Shown here: positions 1-5,076 of the stretch, one piece after another
How the letters are laid out: the number at the start of each line of letters is the position of its first letter
Numbering within the stretch: the first letter of the stretch is position 1
Source: Lachnospiraceae bacterium
GTDB lineage: Bacteria; Bacillota_A; Clostridia; Lachnospirales; Lachnospiraceae
Direction: 5' to 3'
Length of the DNA stretch: 8,138 nucleotides
Assembly (NCBI GenBank): GCA_017561985.1
Contig: JAFZAZ010000029.1
Location: 1-8,138, forward strand
The notes under the pieces: generated by a model
Seen by the model: the letters and a program-made list of their open reading frames with translations, nothing else
Told to the model about the DNA's origin: nothing
Database searches by the model: none
Translations under genes and position numbers: made by a program

Positions 1-48
1 GTAAAATTTTTTGAGCAGAGGAACTGTCTCTGCTTATTAATGGTGCAT

Positions 49-91
49 AAAAAAGCAACGGGACGAAAGAAAATGACCTCTTTCGTCCCGT
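49..91 (-). terminator. Rho-independent terminator of the 332-aa hypothetical gene
   Basis: A perfect 13-bp stem (58-70 paired with 79-91, CGGGACGAAAG core) encloses an 8-base loop. On the minus strand it is followed by TTGCTTTTTT (49-57), the usual U-tract of an intrinsic terminator. It lies about 85 bases beyond the stop codon at 177-179 and nothing else ends nearby on that strand. On the plus strand the stem is followed by mixed sequence, so it should act only on minus-strand transcripts. Confidence 0.8.
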
Positions 92-112
92 GTTCATAAA
101 CTCTCGTTATTT

Positions 113-137
113 CAATGTCGTTATCTTAATGACATTG
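113..137 (-). other. Stem-loop in the 3' untranslated region
   Basis: CAATGTC (113-119) pairs with GACATTG (131-137). The stem continues through one G-U and two A-T pairs to a 5-base loop (123-127). It lies between the stop codon of the hypothetical gene and its terminator hairpin, with no U-tract on either side, so it is not a terminator by itself. It may stabilise the mRNA 3' end; that role is inferred. Confidence 0.5.
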
Positions 138-176
138 GCCTTTCGACTCTCCTGCGTTTGTACATATGAATGTAAA

Positions 177-1175
177 TCAATCCTCATCTTCGTCGCAATC
201 GAGGATCGCGCCCGAGAGATCAACGTGAACTCCCCGCTTGGCCATCGCCATCAATTCCCGCAGCATTTTTGCGCTGTGGATCTCGGCTTCGGACAGGTCG
301 ATCCTTCCGCCGAAGAAATTGGGGATTGCCTCCGAAGAAGCGTCGTTCCTCACCGATTGCATGTCCTGAAACGAACCATCGTCATCGTCCCCGGACTGCC
401 AATCCATGTTGGCAAATGCTCTCGCCTCCCGCACCCGCTCGGCTCTGAGCTGCTCCGTTCTCTCCTCACGCCACTGCTCGAACGTCAGGTCCTCAAGCTC
501 CCGGTAAGAAGCATTCTCCTTGGCCGTGAAGAATCGCGCAACAGCGTGCTGGGCAACAATGACAACGCACCAGTTTTCGTACTCCCCGGTGTTGAACGGG
601 AGCTCGAATATCCGCAACATTCCGGTCTTGTCACGCTTGCTGATGACCGGCTCGAACCGGCTCTTTCCGATCTGATACGTGTATCGCTCTTCCCATGCCC
701 TGTTCTGCTCTTCCGGATCCTCCGGCACCGATCCTGCCAGGTGGTGGATGTGAACCATCGAAACTTCCCTGTCATCGTCCGTATGACCTCCGGTCATCGC
801 GAATCGGAAAATGTAATCTGTGTTCTTCTCAAGGCCCCTGATCTCGCTTCGAAGCGAGGTCCAGTTCCAGCCCCAGTCACCGATCTCCCACACCTCCGTA
901 CTCTCACCGCAGACGGTCATGAACCCTCTGACTCCGACATTGGTTTGGCATGTATCTTCGAGCTTGAAATCTCTTGCGCTAAAGTTGATCGTTTTACTCA
1001 TGTTGAGTTCCTCCGTAATATTTGATACGGTCGGAATCCGAGTATCCTTTAGACGTATTTCGCGGTCATTGACATACTCTGCCCGACCGTTCTTGACAAG
1101 GCCCTTTGCCCTCTTCGGGTAAGTGGTGCCTATCGGTTTCCCCTGCTCATCCGTCACAATAATGTTTTTTTCCAT
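177..1175 (-). CDS. Hypothetical protein with IscB-PLMP-like N-terminal module (332 aa)
   Basis: I do not recognise the whole protein and assign no function. Residues 1-46 form a compact module (D-E-Q-G-K-P-I then YPKRAKGLVKNGRA then EIRLKD) that resembles, from memory, the PLMP/RRXRR segment at the start of IscB-type proteins; no RuvC or HNH motif follows. Residues 59-220 look like a globular, aromatic-rich, probably beta-rich domain (EVWEIGDWGWNW near 94-105; FRFAMTGGH near 123-131). Residues 224-255 are a charged Glu/Arg helix, probably coiled. The C-terminus is an amphipathic helix (about 294-314) ending in an acidic CDEDED tail. No signal peptide or membrane span is visible. The ATG at 1175 is chosen because AGGGGG precedes it by 9-10 bases and the predicted transcript start (about 1268) excludes the earlier GTG at 1268. 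A second start at 1001 (residue 59) has an excellent GGAGG, so a 274-aa form is possible. The gene is monocistronic with its own promoter and terminator. Confidence 0.75.
   Translation of the reverse strand: MEKNIIVTDEQGKPIGTTYPKRAKGLVKNGRAEYVNDREIRLKDTRIPTVSNITEELNMSKTINFSARDFKLEDTCQTNVGVRGFMTVCGESTEVWEIGDWGWNWTSLRSEIRGLEKNTDYIFRFAMTGGHTDDDREVSMVHIHHLAGSVPEDPEEQNRAWEERYTYQIGKSRFEPVISKRDKTGMLRIFELPFNTGEYENWCVVIVAQHAVARFFTAKENASYRELEDLTFEQWREERTEQLRAERVREARAFANMDWQSGDDDDGSFQDMQSVRNDASSEAIPNFFGGRIDLSEAEIHSAKMLRELMAMAKRGVHVDLSGAILDCDEDED
999..1014 (-). promoter_or_regulatory. Strong internal ribosome binding site and ATG
   Basis: GGAGG (1010-1014, minus strand) stands 8 bases before an in-frame ATG (999-1001) encoding MSKTINFS. 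By match to the consensus this is a better Shine-Dalgarno site than the one at the upstream ATG. It falls exactly between the PLMP-like module and the main domain, so the gene could yield two proteins, 332 and 274 aa, or the short form could be the principal one. Confidence 0.5.
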
Positions 1176-1244
1176 GGGTATCATCCCCCTTGCAACGTTT
1201 ATTCGATTTGCGGCTCTCCGTTTTTTTCTATGGGTGTCATCCCC
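1164..1244 (-). repeat. Direct duplication of the translation-initiation region
   Basis: Bases 1164-1188 and 1220-1244 match at 23 of 25 positions, 56 bases apart. The downstream copy on the minus strand contains the ribosome binding site and ATG of the hypothetical gene. The upstream copy keeps the purine-rich GAGGGGATGACACCC but has ATA where the start codon would be. The offset is not a multiple of three, so the copies are in different frames. The upstream copy lies in the 5' untranslated region and would read only about ten codons (EKNGEPQIE after the lost start) before TAA. Confidence 0.7.
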
Positions 1245-1274
1245 TCGGAACATGTCCGTTTCCGCCACGAATTC

Positions 1275-1303
1275 ATCATATCAACTACTCATTAAAAAGT
1301 CAA
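1275..1303 (-). promoter_or_regulatory. Promoter of the 332-aa hypothetical gene
   Basis: On the minus strand, TTGACT (1298-1303) and TATGAT (1275-1280) are separated by exactly 17 bases, each matching the sigma-A/sigma-70 consensus at 5 of 6 positions. Transcription would start near 1268, giving a leader of roughly 90 bases before the ATG at 1175. The leader contains the degenerate copy of the initiation region. Confidence 0.7.
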
Positions 1304-1328
1304 TTACTTAATCAGCCTCCGAATTTAA

Positions 1329-1844
1329 TTACTCTAAATCAATTATATATACATCAGCTTCTTCACCCTCAAAAGTAAAGCTCCTCTCATACTTCCCGAG
1401 GTTTTTCGTTATTGTCTTTACGGATGCTTCATTTGTGCGTTCCACCGAGAGTTGAAGTTTATCCATTCCAAGGTGACGTGCACGTTCCAAAATGAGCCTA
1501 AGCATTTCCGTCGCATACCCTTTACGTCTCTCCGACGGTCTTACGCTGTATCCGCAGTTACCAAAATCCTTCAGGAAATCATTTAGCTCGTGGCGAAGAT
1601 CAATGATGCCAACGATATGATCATTTTCATCAAAAGCAAAATAGGTATCGGTAACTACCCACGATGGATTTACTGTTTCCGGCGATATGTTATCCGTAAC
1701 AGAGTTAAGCCACTCATCATAAGATTCCATCTGATCCAAAAGTTCACTTCCGTTTATCGTTTTCTCACCGTTATCAATGAATTCCTGCTTAAAATCAGCT
1801 GCCTTTGCTTCATGTTCTTTTCCCGGTCTCTTGAGTATTATCAT
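1329..1844 (-). CDS. GNAT-family N-acetyltransferase (171 aa)
   Basis: This is a soluble GNAT-fold protein expected to transfer an acetyl group from acetyl-CoA to an amine; the acceptor cannot be told. The acetyl-CoA pyrophosphate-binding stretch is clear at residues 98-115 (GYSVRPSERRKGYATEML, with the R/Q-x-x-G-x-A signature RRKGYA). It is preceded by the beta-strand pair DTYFAFDENDHIVGIIDLRH (66-85) and followed by the typical ERTNEASVKTITKNLG helix (135-150). Length and layout fit the predicted acetyltransferase group COG3981. The start is supported by AGGAG 8 bases upstream and by the ATGA overlap with the preceding TetR-like fragment, which implies translational coupling. Third-position A/T is common, unlike the GC-rich methyltransferase and helicase genes, which suggests separate origin. 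No terminator is visible after its stop, only a 25-base gap to the promoter of the next gene. Confidence 0.88.
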   Translation of the reverse strand: MIILKRPGKEHEAKAADFKQEFIDNGEKTINGSELLDQMESYDEWLNSVTDNISPETVNPSWVVTDTYFAFDENDHIVGIIDLRHELNDFLKDFGNCGYSVRPSERRKGYATEMLRLILERARHLGMDKLQLSVERTNEASVKTITKNLGKYERSFTFEGEEADVYIIDLE

Positions 1845-2104
1845 TTGTTTTCTCCTATTAACTGATTTCTTATATTATCCGCAATGGAACGGAATGTCTT
1901 CGGTTTCATCGGGATTATCCTGCTCCACATTCGGACACCCTGGTACGAATACAAGATCACATTGACGATCTGGTCGACACTTACATTCCGAAACTCTCCC
2001 TGCTTTATACCGTAGCGGATAAGTCTCTTCCATTTCTCTTCCGCATTTCGGTTTAACCGTTCCATCACATCGGAATTTACCGTTTCCGCATACTCATTTT
2101 GCAT
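1841..2104 (-). CDS. TetR-type regulator remnant: C-terminal ligand-domain fragment, no HTH (87 aa)
   Basis: The 87 residues resemble the C-terminal helices of TetR/AcrR regulators: ERLNRNAEEKWKRLIRYGIK, then GEFRNVSVDQIVNVILYSYQG, then a final helix FRSIADNIRNQLIG. Complete TetR proteins are about 190-200 aa and begin with a helix-turn-helix, which is absent here. The frame is closed just upstream by TGA at 2114-2116, and the methyltransferase stop lies at 2142, so there is no room for the missing half. The ATG at 2104 has only a weak GAGAG before it. The last codons contain the ribosome binding site of the acetyltransferase gene, and the stop overlaps its ATG as ATGA. It may be a decayed gene kept as a translational leader, or a free ligand/dimerisation domain. 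The TetR relation is judged by pattern and is moderately sure. Confidence 0.6.
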   Translation of the reverse strand: MQNEYAETVNSDVMERLNRNAEEKWKRLIRYGIKQGEFRNVSVDQIVNVILYSYQGVRMWSRIIPMKPKTFRSIADNIRNQLIGENK

Positions 2105-2141
2105 CTGCAGCTCTCACTGTCAACTCTGTAAACTATAATCG

Positions 2142-3536
2142 TTATTCAACGCTCTGTTTATTTGGAACCGTCCGTTCTTTTTCCAAAAGTGCTACCGTCT
2201 CGACAAGCGGCGTCTGCGGGAACATATCCACCGGCTGCACCGCAACGACGCGGTAGCCGGCGTCCTGAATCGCGACGAGGTCGTGCGCCAGGGAAGTCGG
2301 CTTGCAGCTGATGTAGACCATGTTGTCCACGCCGTACGCGAGGATCTTCGTGAGCGCCTTCGGGTTGACGCCCTCGCGCGGCGGATCCAGCACGATGAAA
2401 TCGGGGCGCTCCGTGACCTCGTCGATCTTCCGGAGCACGTCGCCCGCAATGAATTCGCAGTTCGACAGGCCGTTGCCCTCCGCGTTGACGCGCGCGGCCT
2501 CGACCGCCTCCTCGATGATCTCGATGCCAACCACCTTCTTTGCGACCGGCGCAAGCAGTTGTCCGATCGTGCCGGTGCCGCTGTAGAGGTCAAAGATCAC
2601 CTTGTCCTTCGTCTCACCGACCATTTTCCGAACCTCGGAATACAGTACCTCGGCGCCGAGCGAGTTGGTCTGGAAGAAGGAAAATGCGCTGATCCGGAAG
2701 CGAAGTCCGAGAAGCTCCTCGGTGATGTAGTCCTGCCCGTACAGAAGGTCCGTGCGCTCGTTGACGATCGTGTCGGCGAGCGAGTCGTTCGAGGTGTGAA
2801 GCACGCCCGCGACCTTGCCGGACAACGGCAGCGCCTTGATGCGCTCCGCCCAGGCGCTCCAGTCGTGCGTGACCTGCGTCGTCGTGACGATGTCCACGAG
2901 GATCTCGCCGGTCTTGTAGGCCTTGCGGATCAGAAGGTGCCGAAGCAACCCGACGTGGCGCATGCGATGGTAGAAAGGAAGCTCCGCCTCTCTTGCGTAC
3001 GCAAGCGTCTCCGCAACGATCGCGCGGATGTCGGCGTCGACCAGGCGGCACTCGTCGGCGCACACCAGGTCATAGAAGCTGCCCTTGCGGTGCTGCCCGA
3101 GCGTGAGCGGTCCGTCCTTGTACTCATCGCCGAACGTGAATTCCATCTTATTGCGGTACTCGTATGCGAGCGGGCTCGCCGCGATCGGCCGCCACTCGCA
3201 GTCCTCCGCGTTGCGGATCACCGGCGCGAGAAGCTTGCGCACGTGCTCCTGCTTGAGCGCGAGCTGCGCCTCATAGGGCAAACGCTGCGCCGTGCAACTG
3301 CCGCACAGCCCAAACTGCGGGCACGCCGGCTCCGCGGTCTCCAGAGGCGACGGCGCGATGACGCGAAGGAGCGTCCCCTCGGCCTTCTCCTGCGAGGAGC
3401 GCTTGATCGACACCTCGACCTCCTGCCCCGGGAGCACGCCCTTCACCTTGATCCTGCGGTCCTCCGCCACAATATGTCCGTTGTTCGGGAACGTCGTCTC
3501 ACCGACGATCCCCGTCACAATATCTCCCCGTTTCAT
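2142..3536 (-). CDS. rlmD: 23S rRNA (uracil-C5)-methyltransferase, RlmD/RlmCD (RumA) family (464 aa)
   Basis: This is a SAM-dependent enzyme of the COG2265 family that makes 5-methyluridine in 23S rRNA (U1939-type site; Gram-positive members can also do U747, and which applies cannot be read here). Residues 1-60 form the TRAM RNA-binding domain. An iron-sulfur cluster site follows: Cys72, Cys78 and Cys81 (CPQFGLCGSC) with a fourth Cys at 163 or 159 (DLVCADECRL). The FQTN motif is at 288-291, SAM-binding DLYSGTGT at 316-323, DPPREG at 384-389, the catalytic Cys411 in YISCKPTSLAHDL, and the general-base Glu446 in ETVALLEK. The common SCNP is SCKP here, a variant I believe is usual in Bacillota. 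The ATG at 3536 is chosen because AGGAG lies about 11 bases upstream and the protein then starts MKRGDIVTG, typical for the family; an upstream in-frame extension to 3695 would overlap the divergent gene. A weak promoter match (TTTACA 3581-3586, 18-base gap, TAAAAC 3557-3562) is possible. Confidence 0.95.
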   Translation of the reverse strand: MKRGDIVTGIVGETTFPNNGHIVAEDRRIKVKGVLPGQEVEVSIKRSSQEKAEGTLLRVIAPSPLETAEPACPQFGLCGSCTAQRLPYEAQLALKQEHVRKLLAPVIRNAEDCEWRPIAASPLAYEYRNKMEFTFGDEYKDGPLTLGQHRKGSFYDLVCADECRLVDADIRAIVAETLAYAREAELPFYHRMRHVGLLRHLLIRKAYKTGEILVDIVTTTQVTHDWSAWAERIKALPLSGKVAGVLHTSNDSLADTIVNERTDLLYGQDYITEELLGLRFRISAFSFFQTNSLGAEVLYSEVRKMVGETKDKVIFDLYSGTGTIGQLLAPVAKKVVGIEIIEEAVEAARVNAEGNGLSNCEFIAGDVLRKIDEVTERPDFIVLDPPREGVNPKALTKILAYGVDNMVYISCKPTSLAHDLVAIQDAGYRVVAVQPVDMFPQTPLVETVALLEKERTVPNKQSVE

Positions 3537-3594
3537 GTAAACTGTCACTCCTGTTGGTTTTATTTTCCGAAGTACGGTTGTGTAAAAAAAGTTC

Positions 3595-3623
3595 TTTACT
3601 TTAGCTCTGTGAAGTGTTAATAT
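3595..3623 (+). promoter_or_regulatory. Probable promoter of the YerC-like gene
   Basis: TTTACT (3595-3600) and TAATAT (3618-3623) are spaced by 17 bases, each matching consensus at 4 of 6 positions. Transcription would begin near 3630, about 58 bases before the ATG. It lies in the roughly 150-base gap shared with the divergent methyltransferase gene. Confidence 0.5.
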
Positions 3624-3687
3624 GCTGATGTAAGCAGTTTGTACCCTGCGCGCGTTTTTATGCGGACGCGCCACAAGGAGGTATCCT

Positions 3688-4005
3688 ATGGGCAAAGATA
3701 TTCATACACCCGCCGTCAATCAGCTTTTCTCCGCGATCCTCACGTTGAAAAACGTGGAGGAATGCTATCAGTTTTTTGAAGATGTCTGCACGATCCAGGA
3801 GCTCGTCGCCATCTCGCAGCGCTTTGAGGTCGCGTGCATGCTCACGCAGAAGAAGACGTACCTCGACATCGCCGAGAAGACCGGCGCGTCCACCGCGACG
3901 ATCAGCCGCGTGAACCGCTCTCTCACCTACGGCAACGACGGTTATGCGCTCGTGCTGCAGCGTCTCGCTGAGGAAAGTGAAGCAGACAGCAAAGATCCCG
4001 AGTGA
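3688..4005 (+). CDS. yerC: YerC/YecD-type TrpR-like DNA-binding regulator (105 aa)
   Basis: This is a small cytoplasmic DNA-binding protein of the Trp-repressor superfamily, YerC/YecD branch, widespread in Bacillota; its regulatory target is generally unassigned. Residues 8-45 are helical (FSAILTLKNVEECYQFFED, then TIQELVAISQRFEVACML). Residues 56-80 form the helix-turn-helix: KTYLDIAEKTGASTATISR followed by VNRSLTYG, the typical family signature. Length agrees with the family (about 95-105 aa). The polar C-terminal tail (96-105) is probably disordered. AAGGAGG (3675-3681) lies 6 bases before the ATG, an excellent ribosome binding site that fixes the start. It is monocistronic, divergent from the rRNA methyltransferase and convergent with the DUF1836 gene, with a shared terminator between them. 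Confidence 0.9.
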   Translation: MGKDIHTPAVNQLFSAILTLKNVEECYQFFEDVCTIQELVAISQRFEVACMLTQKKTYLDIAEKTGASTATISRVNRSLTYGNDGYALVLQRLAEESEADSKDPE

Positions 4006-4034
4006 TCGCACATTGCGCAAACGAAAGTGACACC

Positions 4035-4074
4035 AAAAGGCGCCTCTCGTCTCTGAGAGCCGCCTTTTCTTTTT
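4035..4074 (+). terminator. Convergent intrinsic terminator
   Basis: AAAAGGCG (4035-4042) pairs with CGCCTTTT (4061-4068). After one C-C mismatch, CTCTC (4044-4048) pairs with GAGAG (4055-4059) around a 6-base loop. On the plus strand the TTTTCTTTTT tract (4065-4074) makes it a strong terminator for the YerC-like gene. On the minus strand only TTTT follows the stem, 10 bases beyond the DUF1836 stop, so it may work weakly in that direction too. Confidence 0.85.
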
Positions 4075-4077
4075 GTC

Positions 4078-4806
4078 TTATTCGGTTTTCTCCGTCTCGT
4101 CATCCGACTTACTGTCAGCCGTCTTGCCTTTCGCCTTGCCGGCCTCCTTCTTTCTCTCCGACTTGGTCGGCTTCTTCGCGGTCCCGTCCGAGCGGCCCTT
4201 GCGCTTCTCCTGCGCCGGCACCAGAAGCTCGTCGATGATCTGCTCGATCATCGCCTTCTTCAGATAGACGTCGAAACTCAGCATCGCGATGAATGAGAAG
4301 ATGTTGAGAAACTCCCTCTCGTCCTCACCCTTGACCTCGTCAAATGCATTTCTCGAGCGAAGGAACTTCTGCATGACATCCTTGCCGAGACCCTGTGCCA
4401 CTTCCTCCTCGATATCCACGATGCGCGCGTACACATCGTCGAGCGGGATCTCCGCATCGGGCCCGTAGAACATCTCCTGCATCGGCTCCACGATTCGCTT
4501 CACATCGCTGATGCTCAAGAAGTTCTTGAGATAATAGATGAACACCAGCAGATACATATGCCCCTTGGTGTATTTTTTCTTCTCCGGATTCGGCAGCAAA
4601 TGATTCTTCGTATAGTTGTTGATCATCGTCTTGGTCAACAGCTTGTCATCCTCAAACCGCTTGGTCGTCTCCAAATGCTCGTCCATGAACGTCGTCACCT
4701 GGTCCATGTACAGATCGATGTTCGGAATGTCGTGCGGACGGATGTAATCCGGATTCTCCACACTGTCCAGCAGCTCTCTGAGGTACTTTCGCCACTCTCT
4801 TTCCAT
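4078..4806 (-). CDS. DUF1836 protein with MerR-like helix-turn-helix (242 aa)
   Basis: The protein matches the DUF1836 family of Bacillota by its opening (YIRPHDIPNIDLYMDQVTTF, residues 21-40) and by the region after it. Residues 57-105 (LTKTMINNYTKNHLLPNPEKKK, then YTKGHMYLLVFIYYLKNFLSISDVKRI) follow the MerR winged-helix pattern: HTH, a short wing ending in a Tyr, then a helix. DNA binding is therefore likely, but its targets are unknown. Residues 110-195 are helical and may form an effector or dimer domain. Residues 198-242 are a Lys/Glu/Ser-rich, disordered tail, longer than I expect for the family. The ATG at 4806 is preferred over the upstream in-frame GTG at 4830 because AGAGGA precedes it at normal spacing. 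It is divergent from pcrA and has its own promoter, which carries a tandem 12-base repeat. Confidence 0.88.
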   Translation of the reverse strand: MEREWRKYLRELLDSVENPDYIRPHDIPNIDLYMDQVTTFMDEHLETTKRFEDDKLLTKTMINNYTKNHLLPNPEKKKYTKGHMYLLVFIYYLKNFLSISDVKRIVEPMQEMFYGPDAEIPLDDVYARIVDIEEEVAQGLGKDVMQKFLRSRNAFDEVKGEDEREFLNIFSFIAMLSFDVYLKKAMIEQIIDELLVPAQEKRKGRSDGTAKKPTKSERKKEAGKAKGKTADSKSDDETEKTE

Positions 4807-4826
4807 AGGTTTCCTCTTTCCGCGAC

Positions 4827-4838
4827 ACACGCGCGTGT
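4827..4838. promoter_or_regulatory. 12-bp perfect palindrome in the DUF1836 leader
   Basis: ACACGCGCGTGT is self-complementary over all 12 bases. It lies a few bases downstream of the predicted transcript start (about 4841) of the DUF1836 gene, where an operator could block transcription. No second copy was seen near pcrA. The regulatory role is inferred only from position and symmetry. Confidence 0.35.
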
Positions 4839-4847
4839 ATTGCCTGT

Positions 4848-4876
4848 ATTATACATTTTTGCATACATTTTTGCAA
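4848..4876 (-). promoter_or_regulatory. Promoter of the DUF1836 gene
   Basis: On the minus strand, TTGCAA (4871-4876) and a perfect TATAAT (4848-4853) are separated by 17 bases. The predicted transcript start is near 4841, about 35 bases before the ATG. The promoter is nearly coincident with a 12-base tandem repeat. Confidence 0.75.
4851..4874. repeat. Perfect 12-bp tandem repeat across the DUF1836 promoter
   Basis: ATACATTTTTGC occurs twice head to tail (4851-4862 and 4863-4874). On the minus strand this reads GCAAAAATGTAT twice. The first copy supplies most of the -35 box and the second ends inside the -10 box. The repeats could be paired operator half-sites for a regulator, possibly the MerR-like DUF1836 protein itself, or a chance AT-rich duplication. 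Confidence 0.6.
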
Positions 4877-4968
4877 CATGTAGTTTTCAAAACCCTGAGT
4901 TGTGATTTTTACGGAAAATGGTGTTCGCTTCCATTCAAACAAATGTTCTGTTTTTTGTCTTCCGCGCA

Positions 4969-4997
4969 TTGTAATCCGACCCCCGATATGGTATAAT
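4969..4997 (+). promoter_or_regulatory. Promoter of pcrA (extended -10)
   Basis: TTGTAA (4969-4974) and a perfect TATAAT (4992-4997) are spaced 17 bases apart, with the extended -10 TG at 4989-4990. Transcription would start near 5004, giving a leader of about 73 bases before the ATG at 5077. A purine-rich GAGAAAGGGG (5018-5027) in the leader has no start codon at usable spacing. Confidence 0.8.
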
Positions 4998-5076
4998 TGC
5001 GGAGCCGGGCACTGTGCGGAGAAAGGGGTCATTTTCCGAAGAAAACGCGCAAGTATCGGTCCGGCGAAAGGCTTGT

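Noticed and set aside
14..34. Hairpin AGCAGAG/CTCTGCT as a terminator for a gene to the left
   Set aside because: A 7-bp stem with no U-tract on either strand cannot be told from chance. It is mentioned only as one of the 3' stem-loops.
90..1025. 311-codon open frame on the plus strand opposite the 332-aa hypothetical gene
   Set aside because: It begins inside the terminator hairpin of the minus-strand gene, has no ribosome binding site and no domain. The minus-strand frame has a promoter, ribosome binding site and terminator.
1176..1268. Earlier GTG start of the hypothetical gene at 1268
   Set aside because: It coincides with the predicted transcription start, has no Shine-Dalgarno sequence, and the added residues are basic and uninformative.
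1176..1268. Leader of the hypothetical gene as an IscB-style guide (omega) RNA
   Set aside because: Only about 90 bases are available, no elaborate conserved fold was seen, and the protein has no nuclease domains that would use such an RNA.
2283..3620. 445-codon open frame on the plus strand opposite the rRNA methyltransferase gene
   Set aside because: It is rich in Arg/Leu/Asp/Val in the way of an antisense shadow of a GC-rich gene, has no ribosome binding site or recognisable domain, and the opposite strand holds an unmistakable RlmD-type enzyme with all catalytic motifs.
3537..3695. N-terminal extension of the methyltransferase to 3695
   Set aside because: It would overlap the divergent YerC-like gene start and its ribosome binding site. 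The residues are not family-like, and the ATG at 3536 has AGGAG and gives the expected TRAM-domain start.
5014..5076. Earlier GTG start of pcrA at 5014
   Set aside because: There is no ribosome binding site before it and it lies only about 10 bases after the predicted transcript start. The ATG at 5077 gives the family-typical N-terminus.
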